Shown here: positions 21,801 through 34,300 of the stretch, piece by piece
How the letters are laid out: each line of letters begins with the position of its first letter
Numbering within the stretch: position 1 is the stretch's first letter
Assembly (NCBI RefSeq): GCF_963675165.1
Contig: NC_087392.1
Span: 3,115,001-3,179,000 of the forward strand
DNA length: 64,000 nt
Source: Halichondria panicea
Taxonomy: Eukaryota; Porifera; Demospongiae; Suberitida; Halichondriidae
Direction of reading: 5' to 3'
Notes under the pieces: model-generated
The model's input: only the letters and a program-made list of their open reading frames with translations
What the model was told of the DNA's origin: nothing
Database searches by the model: none
Position numbers and translations under genes: made by a program

Positions 21801-24641
21801 GCGGTACGTTTCCTACAGGGTTTGGCAGCCTGAATTTGATGTTCATTGAGAATAGTGCCTTTTTGTTTCATACAACGCAGTTGATTATTAGTGAGTAGTT
21901 CATTGAACTGACACTAAACAGTATAGGAACTAGAGATAAATTACGACAGAGCTGTTTTCTAGACTGCTCTCTTATCAGCAATACGTACCGGGGCACCCCA
22001 AAGAAGAGGGTGGGCTGGGCCTCACGGAGAGTGACCACAAGTGAGCCCTTCAGTGCATCGGGCTGAGCAAAGCACACTTTGCCTCCAAAGTAAACAGCCA
22101 AATAGATGTCCGAAACCTGAGCAGCAATGTGGCTCAGAGGTAGGTAGCTGACCACGACATGTTGCTCATCCGAATTCGGAAGAGTGTGTATCTTGAGTGA
22201 TTTGGCTGCCCACAAAACCTGCAAACAAAAACAATCATTACCATGTGCACTCACTTCTGTGCGAGGCTCACATTGTCATGACTTAGCATAACTCCCTTCG
22301 GATTGCCAGTTGTGCCGGACTGTGGGCATGAGAAACCATATTAATTTTAGTGAATGGACAAGACAAGGCAATATCTTCACACACATAAAGATGAATGCAT
22401 TAATAAATTCCTTACAGTGTAGACAAGAGTAGCACACTGATTGGGCTTCATGGCAGCGATTTTGTCCTCAATGACACTATTCTCAATGTCCTTCCCCAGC
22501 TCCATGAATTGCTCCCACTGAAAAAGATACACAGGTGTTGAGTTTTAATTTTTGTGTGGGCATACTCACATCATAGGTGTTCTCGTACTCCTGACTCAAT
22601 TTCCCAGTGTATTGGACAATTGCCTTCAAATTCGGCAGCTGATCTCGAAACTGAGCACACACACCAGCCCAATGGTAAACTAGTTACTGTATTGTTTGTG
22701 TAACAATGACTATCTTACCTGAAGTATTTTGTCTAACTGTTTCTGGTTCTCCACAACAAGGATATTGGCTTGACAATTCTGAGCAATATATTGACAGGCA
22801 TCAGCATTGCTGGTGGCATAGATTCCAAACGCAAGCCCACTGAAAAGTGCACAAAGGATGACAACTACACTTACATGCATTACACACAGGTGAAAACACC
22901 TAAAATAAGCACTCACCCAGCAAAGATGGCACCCAAGTTGGCTATGACATACTCCTTTGAGTTGAACCCAAGTATACCCACTCCACGGAAATCTTCAAGG
23001 CCAAGCTGAGAAAGTACATACAAAAATCATTCAAGCACCTGCGGAGCAAAATAACTCAATGCATGTTTCTTGCGCTCAAACAGTATTCAAAGTGTATGGG
23101 AGGAGACAGTGATTTTGCAGAGTGGAAAGGTCATCTTGATGGATAAAGTGTAGTAGCTAGCACGTATGACATCATATTATGTCATTGCATTTCCTGTCAA
23201 TGAGCTAGCACTACTCTAGTGAAATGCCAATAGTTCTATATTACTGCGCATGATTCTCAAGAGACTGCACAGTCTTCAATAATTAGCCAGAACTCGAGAA
23301 AGCAGCTTTATTTGGCACATCCAAGATTCAAAACCAAGAAAACATGGCTAGAAGCCTATAGAAGCTTAGTCGTACTCGCATTGAAACCATTGAGAAGTTA
23401 CAGCTGGAATAGCCAGACACACACACTGGCAGCTTTATCGTATACCTCCTGCGGCCACATGTACGTCCCAAGGCATAATTATAGTAGTGGTAACTGAGAT
23501 GTGCATTAACTTTAGGCTCAAAGTATATTCAAACATTCCATTCTAATGTGGCACAAAATTTAATGATTAATTAATGCTAACACCAGCGTATTAGTACCTA
23601 TAGGAATAACAAACGAGTGAGTCATCCCTTGTTAAATTATTTTACCAGGCATTACTCCACTTTGCATAGTTTTCATCTTTATACTTACTGAGTCTAAATT
23701 TGATATTGAATCCTAAACTCATGCAGAACCAATATATCTGAGGCTCTCTACATTAATTTTGCTAGCAGTAGGCAAAAATAGCCACGCAAGAAGACAACAC
23801 ATAGAGAAAAGCCAGACATATTCCTTCTTTATACTCACCTTGATGAATGACTTGGCAGCCGAGACAACCAACTGGTAGTACTCTTTGTAATTGATGAACT
23901 TCCACTCATCTCCCTCTTTGTATCCTAGGGCATTTCTTTCCCCGTACCTTTCAACAGAAATTTTGAAGACCTCAGGAATGGTGAGAGGATCGTCGCTTGC
24001 AATTCCCTCTTCACCCATAGCAATATCCACACCATCAGCAGGGTTGGTGGTGCGTATCTTTGTTCGAATAGTCACTGATGGCTTGGGCTTCTCCTTTACC
24101 TCTTCTTCACCAACTGTAACCTCGATAGTTGCCAAAGTGACCTCGGCTGCTGGGGGTTGAATCACTTCTTCTGTCTCTATAGCTGGATTCTTCGGCGGTT
24201 GAGGTTCAAGAGTAGGTTCTTTAGCGGGTTCTGGTTCAGGAGTGGGGTCTTTGGCTGCTTCTGGTTCAGGGGTGGGATCATTTGCTGCTTCTGGCTCAGG
24301 GGGGGTGGGATCTTTGGTTACTTCTGGCTCAGGGGGGGTGGGATCTTTGGTTATTTCTGGCTCAGGGGTGGGATCTTTGGCTGCTTCTGGCTCAGGGGGG
24401 GTGGGATCTTTGGTTACTTCTGGCTCAGGGGTGGGATCTTTGGCTGCTTCTGGCTCAGGAGTTGGGTCCTTCGTTGGTTCTGCTTCTGGACTGGGCTCCT
24501 CGAGTGGTTCTGTAGAAGCAGGTACTTCATCAACAGTTGGTTCAGCAGCTGGAGAGCATAAACACAATAAAGACACACTCTTTTGGCTTTGCAAAACTTA
24601 CTTGATTCTGGAAAAACATTATTTTCTTGTTGATCAGCCAT
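18875..24641 (-). CDS. ACSBG: Bubblegum-type acyl-CoA synthetase with Pro/Glu repeat N-terminus
   Basis: ATP-dependent activation of long-chain fatty acids to acyl-CoA through an acyl-AMP intermediate. Fifteen exons, minus strand: 24602-24641, 23839-24548, 22917-23005, 22719-22839, 22570-22650, 22416-22517, 22272-22319, 21989-22218, 20698-20820, 19881-20175, 19680-19830, 19486-19625, 19220-19411, 19060-19114, 18875-18947; ~816 residues. AMP-binding signature [68 protein letters not shown] and a C-terminal GGELGPTLKLKR identify the ACSBG1/2 branch. Residues ~20-140 are a degenerate decapeptide repeat (TPEPEAAKDP), likely disordered and absent from the paralogue. The start MADQQENN lies in a 40-b exon. 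Divergent from a second ACSBG across ~720 b. The exact ACSBG1/2 orthologue is undecidable here. Confidence 0.94.
21351..21650. mobile_element. pogo/Tigger-like MITE, TA flanked
   Basis: 300 b, starting CAGTAGAACCTCGATTATCC and ending with its inverse GGATAATCGAGGTTCTACTG; TA on both sides (21349-21350, 21651-21652). Terminal sequence and TA target are those of pogo-group mariner elements. It sits inside the 20821-21988 intron of ACSBG. No transposase. Confidence 0.88.
24190..24505. repeat. Coding 30/33-b tandem repeat in ACSBG exon 2
   Basis: About ten imperfect units, on the plus strand built from GGGTGGGATCTTTGG and CTGCTTCTGGCTCA blocks, encoding EPEAAKDPTP / EPEVTKDPTPP on the minus strand. 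Unit length switches between 30 and 33 b (extra Pro), always in frame. The +1 and +2 frames are also open through the array, a by-product of repetition and not extra genes. Confidence 0.9.
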
Positions 24642-25360
24642 GATATAGATTCTCTCGCGTAGGTTCCTAGACAATCAACAGCTAGCTAGCTACCGTACTC
24701 GAGCAAACAATGGACAGTAGTAAATGTACTACTAAACCACAGCACGTGATCAGAATGTGTCATCACAAGGGGTGGGATAGAGTACCGTATATCTTCTAAT
24801 TTATCGGACACCTCTAATTACAATTTTTGTTGTTCTAATACAACGGACACTCCAGTGCTTTAATATTACATTTGTTCTAAATATCCGGACAATACTTTGA
24901 AAAGTTGAGTTACATTCACCATTCACAGACGGTAAGTAAGACAAGACTTAGAGTGCTGCAGTTAGATAGCTTTGAGTAGCTAGTTTTAGATAGCTAGTGC
25001 AACTATTCAGTCGCACACTGGTCTATTAGCTCGCACGCAGCTGCTTGCTTGGACACTTCGCATGCTGTATAAATATCTGTACCCGGACAATTTCCAAAAT
25101 AATAATTTTTTGCTGTCCGATAAGTCGATGACGTAGCGCATCACAGAGTCACATTTTTTCGACTGTTACCAATCCCTTTCCTTACTCAGAGATAGAGTAA
25201 TAGATAATAGTAATTTCCTTACTTTATCTCTGATCTGCATAACCTCTATATTAAGTGGTCCTTCGGTACGGTCAGGTCTCCAGTCTGTAGGTACGTACGC
25301 CTTTGTAGACCTCAGAGCCACCGTGTACCTCTCTTGTTGTTTCTTCTGGACTAACTGAAA
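24642..25360. promoter_or_regulatory. Shared divergent promoter region of the ACSBG pair
   Basis: 719 b between two start codons on opposite strands. Contains a probable element with inverted ends (ACCGTATATCTTCTAATTTATC near 24783 and AATTTTTTGCTGTCCGATAAG near 25105) and a 'CCAATCCCTTTCC' MITE end near 25170. No TATA box could be assigned. Confidence 0.5.
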
Positions 25361-28300
25361 ATGGCTGAAAATGTCAGCTCTGAAGCTGTTGAAGGTGGGT
25401 ACCGGTACGGGTGGGTATGTACATGTATATCTAAATTGTAGGGATTCTGGTCCTGGAATTTACCCTGATATACTAGGACTAGGGTGCAACCTTGCTACGC
25501 ATATTCATCACTCTGATCAGATAAAAATACACTAGGGGTGCAGCCTCGCTACGCATGTTCATCATTGCACTCTGATCAATAATCTGATCAATAATGCTGG
25601 GCGGAGCTATAACGATTGTAGGTATGATCGAAATGTCACTGTAAGAACCATTGTCTAGCTTAAGAACAGAACGCTTGAAAAAGGGCCTTCTGAGCTGTAG
25701 AATGGAGCTCAAGTGTCCTCCGTATAATCACCAACACGTCCTCCAACTTTGAAGTCAAACCGTTACAGTCTGCTGCAGCCAGAGCCACTAGTTCCTAGTT
25801 CGATTGTGTCCAACGTTGTTGTCGTTGTCTTTTTTCCTCCAAAATCTCAATGTGACACGATTAGAGCCTCGCTTCGCTTGAAATAATTATAATTATAATA
25901 AGAGTCCATAATAAAAAGAGAGAGAGAGCGAAACATCTTTGAATTAAGTAATGTGACTCTTCCTGCTTGGTATTACTGACCAATCCAAGCACCTGGAGCC
26001 GCCACTTACCTCGAGGCAGCAATAATGTTTCTGCCCAAATTGTCATTATTGAGCACGCGTTTCAGACAGGAAGTCACGCTACTTTCCAAAGCACAGTATT
26101 TATGCATTCAATAGTTTCTCTGTTTCATTACAGACTCTAGATAATGATTGCCTAATGTACTTTCAGTAGTGGAATGAAGCGGGTAGTGGGATGAAGCAGC
26201 TAGAATTGTTGGTAAATCTATAGAGTAAACCACTGGTCATCGAACAAATGCTATTTTCAAACGCTTGTTCTCGAGGACAAGCGGCTCAGACTCAGAGCAC
26301 TAAGCTGATAGTACCTAGGTATAGACTAGGTAAGGCTCTATTCAAGTCTGAACTCACGGCCAACAAAAAGCTTCCTCAACTTTTGGAACAGATTTAGTTT
26401 GAACATCGCGACGATTCTTCGAACTCTCTCTCTCTCGTATCAACAGAAGGCTCTAAACTGCTAGCTACATGTACAATGCATGACCGTAATCTACAACTAG
26501 TAAACTATGTACAGCTCTGGTTTAAGGTCTGACTGCAAACCGTTAGACAATGGTGGCCTCTTGAAAAAGTGCAGTATTGCCATCAAAATCCGAACGATTA
26601 CTTTCAGAATTAAAATATGACTAGAGAAGCCTATAGAAACTCTTACTGGCACTTCATTGATCCTAGAGCAGCTGTAGCAGTCTACACAGACAAACACGCA
26701 CACAAAACACACTATCGTATACCTAGCTTACGCATGCGCACGAGGGTTAACTACTAAGTGGAGTAGCAACACTCCATGGACAAGTTTTGCTACGCACGCT
26801 TCTTAAAAGGCTTCAATGACATTCCAAATATAACTAAGCAAAACTACAAGAACAAAGCATTAAAAAAACGTTACTAGAATGCCTATGGAAACTCTTACTT
26901 GCAATTCATTAATCCTTGAGCAGCTGTAGCAATCCACACACAGACACACCGTATTCCTCGTCTGCGCATGCGCACCGAGGCATAATAACATACAGCCCCA
27001 GGCAGGCATGCACAGTTTTCAAGGTGTTTTTCAAGTTAAGCAAACAGAAAGGAACCATGTTTGACGATACTAAGACTCTGAAGTGACGGCAGAAACACGG
27101 AAGCTGCTCTCCAACAAGATGTCCATGGGCGTGGTTTAGATATATTTTATCCAAGAAGAGCTTGCAACTGCAGCAAGGGACGTCAAATGCACAACACTTG
27201 GACCAAGAAAGCTCCTGAGCAAACTATTGGTGGGTGTGCTTTCCTGGCATTGAAACACGAATATTATAGAACCCACAAACATTTCTGCTGAGGAGCCAAA
27301 TAGCGAAAATTTCCCGCTATAAAATTATGGTATAAAGAACATGTCTAAAAATTATTTGTGCGTGAGCAGTAAAGGGTCTTTTAGAAACAGTTTTCTTGTA
27401 GTCAACAGTGAGTGAAGCTACAGAAATTTTGCATATTATCATGGACTAAATCTTTATGCGGATTTTCTTGTTACACTACTAAGTGTCAAGTGTAAATGGC
27501 TCCTTCCATACTAGTTATTGTGTCTGGAATCTCCCCACCCTGCTTTAGAGACATATCTTCACTTTGAATTTTGCAACTGTAGCGTCTCCTAATGAGTTTT
27601 TTGGTTGTTAGCAAAGGTGCTGTTCAAATTCGCTGCTGCTTATCCTGGAGCCTATCTGGAACATGTCCTATATAATTATTATTCCTAAAAATTCCACCCA
27701 ATGTTCATGACATTTGCCCATTATTAAAAATTTAACCCAGTGAAATATAGTCACTTCAACACTTAAAGTTAACACACAAAACACAGCATCGACCAAATTT
27801 AGGTTGCTAGGCAACCAAAACACATTCAATATAAAACCTTACCAATAATAATTCTGGTTTAATTTTTACCACTCTCAAAAAATGTATGTGCGCTTCTTTT
27901 TGCCATCGGATTAATTTTACTGCACGGCACGCCTCATGTGCTAAGAAATCCACTAGACAGTGTGCTAAAAATTAAATTATTGTTGATAAGGTTCATATTG
28001 AATGTGTTTTGGTTGCCTAGCAACCTAAATTTAGTCGATGCTCTGTTTTGTGTGTTAACTTTAAGTGTTGAAGTGACTAAATTTCACTTGGTTAAATTTT
28101 TAATAATGGGCAAATTTCATGAACATTTGGGAATGGAATTTTTTAACTCCTTAATAATACAGTGCTGATAATAAACTAGAAACGTATCGTAAAAAGTCTT
28201 TAAAAGCACCAAATTTGTTTACCCAAATTTAGAACGGAGAATATTTTGTGAGCTTCAGATACCGCTTCATTTAGAGTGGTGACTGCATTTCATTAGGTGC

Positions 28301-31300
28301 ACAATTGGAGAATTAGGCTGTTCAATCCGGCGCTAAGATTAGAGTAGACCTTCTTAAGTTATTAACATACCTAGATAGGTTATTGAATATAAATAATTAT
28401 TTTGATTTAGTTTGCTTGCTACATTCCTGTATAAGCCTCACCCTGTGTAACCTAACTTTGCCTGTGCTGAAAAAACAAAAATGGCAGGTAGATCTACATG
28501 TACATGTCAAGTGTTGGTCTGTCTGTGTTCTGAGTCTGGCTGCTAAATTAATACCATTACTAGTAATAGCTGTGAGCCAAATTATGCTAGAAAGTTGAAG
28601 CTTGCACGTTTGTTATAGAACGTTCAACGCTCAGCAATTGTCAATGGACACTAAAAACTAAACTGTACAAGTTATTTCTTTGCTAGGTTTGCTGATCGAC
28701 ACTATAGTCGTGTGCATGACATAAAATTGGAGCGATACCGTTATTTATCCGGAAACTGAATATTTTTTAATTGTTGGCAACTTGCCGCATTTCTTTATTC
28801 TTTATTACTACATTTCTACAGCTCTCCTTTAGTTATAACGTATGCTATGTAACCACACCTTGCTGAAGTGCTCTAGTTGTTGTATAATTGCATCCCAAGG
28901 CTTCTGTTCACCATTTACCCAACTCATTATGAACACTCTTTTTAAACAGAAGCAGTGATCACCTCTGATTGTGCACACCTACCAGACAATGTACCATCAG
29001 CTCAACAGGGGCTCACCATGGGCACTGAACGACTTGCAGTCCCCAAAGAAGAAATTCCAACACGCACGTGTTTCCGAACAACTGATCCATCTGAGAGAAT
29101 TGATATTGTTTTGGAATCAGAAGGACTTACGGGAGTTGAACCGACCACTTTTGGTCAAATATTCAAAAATACTGTTGCCAAGATTCCTGACCATGCTGCA
29201 CTCAGGTACAAAGATAGTCAAGAATGGAAGGTTATCACGTACTCAGAGTACTATGGTATGGTCATTAAGGCAGCCAAGTCTTTTCTGAAGGTTAGTTTTC
29301 CTAACATGTAGTAAATTATTATGAAGGTCCTGAGTTTACAGAAATTCATAACTTAAAACTAGTCCTGGCAAAAGCGTTGGCATGCAAAAAAGTTGCACCA
29401 AATACCGCTGACTCACCAAGTGGGTTGGTGGATGGACTGGGTATATCTGTTTTTGTACAAGGATATTCAGAATATTTTGCACCAGTTTCCAAACAAAACA
29501 GCAGATTTGTTTCACTTTCACAAAGCACACTAATTACTTGCTATCTCCTTCTTAGGTGGGCCTGGCCTGGCTGTCATACGACATCTACATGTAGCTACTT
29601 CTTTTCAAACTTGTGATAAATATTTTATTATACCGTACTCTACCGAGATTACGCCCACGTCCGAAAATACGCCCACCCCCACTTTTGAGTGAAAGTTCCG
29701 GGCCTGCACAGGCTATTTTGCCTCGAGAATACGCCCACTAGAAAGTGATGCATTTGTCAGTGAGCAAGTTTGCAAGAAAAGGTTTAGCAGTTTATTGTGC
29801 ATGTAGTACGCTGGTATACACATGTGACTTAAGATTAACTTTTGTCCATTATACATAATAAATTATTGTACAGAAACTAGTTCTAGTGTGCACATGTAGA
29901 CATGTAATAGACCACTAATGTTATTTATACAAATTAATGTAAACAGTATTGTAGCTCTGAATATAGCTTAGCCTCGGTCCCAGGCTGATTTTTTTTTAAT
30001 AGAACAAAGTTGAAAAATACGGCCTGGTATTGATTGTATCTGGGCGTGGCAGGAACCGGAAACCAAAGCAGAGATTCTTCACACTTCATTTCCTGTCATA
30101 TTTCCCCGTATAAGTTTAATACCGTAATTTAGCTCCGTGTGTGCTCTTAAGTAACTGAAATCTAGCCATAGATTATCTAGCTAGCTAGCTACTGCAAGTT
30201 TAAGTTGTTCCGATTAACGTATACATCGTCTGCTTCACAATAAGGCCCCACTCTCCTTGCAGAACAGGCCCAGCTCTTGTCAAAAGGAAAAATGTCTTTG
30301 CCATGGTTTTCAACATAGTATGGCAAGTCTCTTGCTTTCACTCACTGCCCTTTGTGATGGACTACAAACTAGTAGGTAGGACCAATACTGCCGGCCCTTG
30401 TTGACAAGTTACAAGGTTAAGTTAATAATGCCCACCTCGCTTACCGGTTTACTAGAATATTTTGCTGGTGAAAAACCTTTGCAAATGAGCCAAATCAGCA
30501 GAAAGTTTACCCTTTGCGGTCTAACTATTGTGTTCTGGCAAAGATCGTGTGTATTTACTAGTAACAAAATAGAATTTTATTGTTGCGAATTACTAGTAAC
30601 AAAATAGAATTTTATTGTTACGAACTGATCAACCATCGCTAGGTTCGCATATGTTTGATGCTCGCAAAACATTCTAGTAATACGGTCTTCTTTTAACGAC
30701 CAGCGTTCTGCTCCCGGATCAGCTTTAATAACCCCCCTCAAAACTTGCCACATGCTGGATTAGCATAACTTTTTTTGTTTTTTTGCTGAGATTGTAATTT
30801 GTTCTTTATCCACATTTTGTATTACAATCAAATTGGTGGGCTATTTCTGTGATATACAAATTTGGATTGAAATAGCTATAAGGGTTTTGGGGTTTTGTTC
30901 ACTTTTCAAACTCAGCATTCAAGTGTTGAAGGCGTGGCTCATCAATGAATATAGGTTAATTAGTGACTAGTAAGCCAAATAGTCAAGCCCGCATTAGCCA
31001 GGAACACACCAAAAATCAAGTTACTATAACTAAGCCTTGCAGTTTTCCGCCCACTTACGATTAATTTTATTCATAGCTACGCCCTAAGTACCAATAAAAG
31101 GACTGCGTGATCTTAGTTAATTAATTATTAAGGTCAGTTTTTACGAGTCACTCAAATTTTTTGCCCTCAAAATATCAGTAGAGATAATAGCTGGCCTGGT
31201 CCAAGATTAGTATTTTAAATTCCATGCGAAATACTCACGTGATTAGTGGAATTCCAATCATGGCCAGATTAATGTATTCATGATTAATTTTAGTGCAGTA

Positions 31301-34300
31301 CATAGCATACTCTACCTGCTATAAAAAAATTAATGTTGCTTGTAGCTTGGGCTGGAACCATTTCATGGAGTCTCAATCATCGGCTACAACAGTCCGAAAT
31401 GGCTTATTGCCGATTTAGGATCGATGTTGGCAGGGTGAGCACCCACATTACTAATCATTCATGTAAAATTATCGTGTCGATTACAGGGGATTACCAACTG
31501 GAATCTACACCACAAACAACCCTGAGGCCTGTCAATATGTTGCTCACAATTGCAAAGCCAATATCATAGTGGTTGAGAACCAGAAGCAGTTGGACAAGAT
31601 ACTGCAGGTAAGTTAACGTATACAAGCGATTTTGACTATAGTTAACCACGAGGCTGTATGTGTGCACAGGTTCGAGATCAGCTGCCGCATTTGAAGGCAA
31701 TTGTCCAATACACTGGGAAACTGAGCCAGGAATATGAGAACACGTATGATGTGAGTATATGCCCACAATAATTATAACTCAACAGCTAATGTGTGTCCTT
31801 TAATTTTTTGTTTGTCAGTGGGAGCAGTTCATGGAGCTGGGGAAAGACATTGAGAATAGTGTCATCAACGACAAGATGGCTGCAATGAAGCCTAATCAGT
31901 GTGCCCTGCTCATCTACACAGTACGATAATAATAATTAACACACTATCCCCTGACTAATTTTCTGCAGTCTGGTACCACAGGAAAGCCTAAGGGGGTGAT
32001 GCTTAGCCATGACAATGTAAGCACTACTAATTTATCTTTATGATTAATTACCACTACTTTTATAGTCAGCATGCTCGTTTAATTACCACTACATCATAAC
32101 GTCATGCATTTACTTCATGCGTAGATAACCTGGACCAGTCAGTGCCTGGTCAATACCTACTCAACCACTGTTTTTGGAGAGGAGCACTTGCTTAGTTACT
32201 TGCCATTAAGTCATGCAGCTGCACAGGTATACAATTACACAAACCTTGAAACCTGTGAATGCATAAAAAAAATGTAAACACAGATGTCTGACATTTACAT
32301 GGCTATCACGATTGGGGCTACAGTCAATTTTGCAAAGCCAGATGCTCTGAAGGTGATATAGCAAATCTCAATCTCTATGTACATTTTGCTCATGTGACTG
32401 CTGCGGTGTAATTCATCCTTCTGTTTGTAGGGTGCTTTGGTGACATACCTTCAAGAATCTCAGCCTACAGTTTTTTTTGGAGTCCCACGTGTGTACGAGA
32501 AGATCATGGAGAGGATGCAAGAGAGAATGGCTGAGCTCAAGGGAATTAAGAAGCGGATTCGAAAATGGTCTATGAAAAAGGGTCTCAAGGGAAATCTGCG
32601 GAGGCAGAACAGGTTAGAATAATTATTAGTGTGCAATTTTAGATTACTCTGCAAATGGCTCATTGCTCTAGTGAGCCACTGCCCAGAGGATGGGGCATTG
32701 CAGATAAACTGTTTTTCAAGAAATTAAGGGAAGCGTTGGGATTCCAGAGACTCAAGCTTTTGATAGTTGGATCTGCCCCTCTCCGTCGTGAGGTGCATGA
32801 ATTCTTCATGTCAGTGGATATGCCTCTTATGGAACTCTATGGTAAGAATACTCAGCCGTGAAATGAACAATGTGATTGTTCTTTGCTCAGGAATGAGTGA
32901 GAGCAGTGGTCCTCAAAGCACCAATGTGATGAGTGAGGGCAGATGGAGAGTTGGCAGTGTTGGTGCGGTTATGAAGGACGTTAAGCTTAAGATTGACAAA
33001 CCTAACCTGACTGGAGATGGCGAGGTATTTCATTTGAATTTAATAATTATAATTTATGACTGTTATGTACTGAAGATTTGCTACTATGGTCGACATGTGT
33101 TCATGGGTTACCTAAACAACGAAGAAAAGACCAAGGAGGCCATTGATGATGAGGGCTGGTTACACTCCGGTGACATTGGCAGGATTGATGAGAGTGGCTT
33201 CCTCTATATCACTGGGAGAATCAAAGGTATACTGTACATTAAATCTTTCAAACAACTGTTTATTTTGTGTGCTCATCATAGAGTTGCTGATCACATCTGG
33301 TGGGGAGAATATCCCTCCGGTCATGATTGAGAGCGCCATTAAATCTGAGTTGCCATTTGTTAACAATGTAATGGTTGTAGGGGACCACAGGAAGTACCTC
33401 ACTTGCCTCATCACTCTTTTGGTAAGGATTGAATTTTATGCTTGAGGGGTGAGTGCATGCCCTCCTTTAGTCTTCAGTAATGAGTAGCTTGGTAATGGAG
33501 CGGGACCGTACGTGCTAGAACTAGAATAGGGTTGGTAGTGTACATGTGCACCAATGTGTTCCTCTTAGCCCTACCTCTCTTGCAGAGCGAGGTTGACATT
33601 GACTCTGGAGAGCCTCTGGACACACTGTCATCTGTCTGCATTCAGCACTTAGAAGATTTGGGCTCGAGCTGCACCACAGTGTCTGAAGTGATCACCACAA
33701 AGGACAAGATCGTTTTTGATGCTATTAATGAAGGAGTGGAGAAGGCCAATAGACAAGCTACCTCCAATGCCCAAACTGTCAAAAAGTGGCGCCTTTTAGT
33801 GCAGGACTTTTCTATACCTGGAGGAGAACTTGGTAAACAGGTTGTTATAAGTGTACATTAGGCCCTGATAAATAATAAATAATAAATTAGGCTCAGATAA
33901 TAGGTGTCTAAAGGATCCGGAGGGAAAGTGCTCTTGGAATAATTATGTCAATTAGTTAGAGACTTAATTGTGACATTGGAGGTTTAAAGAAGGAGTAGAT
34001 GTAACAATACTCTGGCTCTATCCAAATTCCACGGAGGCAATACTCGCATTTCAAAATCACATGACATAATTAAAAAATTATATACTGTGCATTTCGCTAG
34101 AGCACACGCTAAATGGGCATCAAGTGTCCATTTTTGGTCAATAAGTTTTGCATAACGACGTCTTAACGGGGGGAAAATGGCTGAAGGTGAATATTCTGGA
34201 TCAATTTATGTCAGCCAGAGGAGGCGCGAAGCACTTACTTAGGTCTCTGATTAGCGTTGTGTTAATTGCATGCCAGTCTTATGAATTAGCTGCCGCTCAA

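Noticed and set aside
24157-24643. Several long plus-strand frames (Gly/Ser- and Trp/Leu-rich) opposite ACSBG exon 2
   Set aside because: They are shadows of the 30/33-b coding repeat on the minus strand; all six frames stay open because the unit is a multiple of three.
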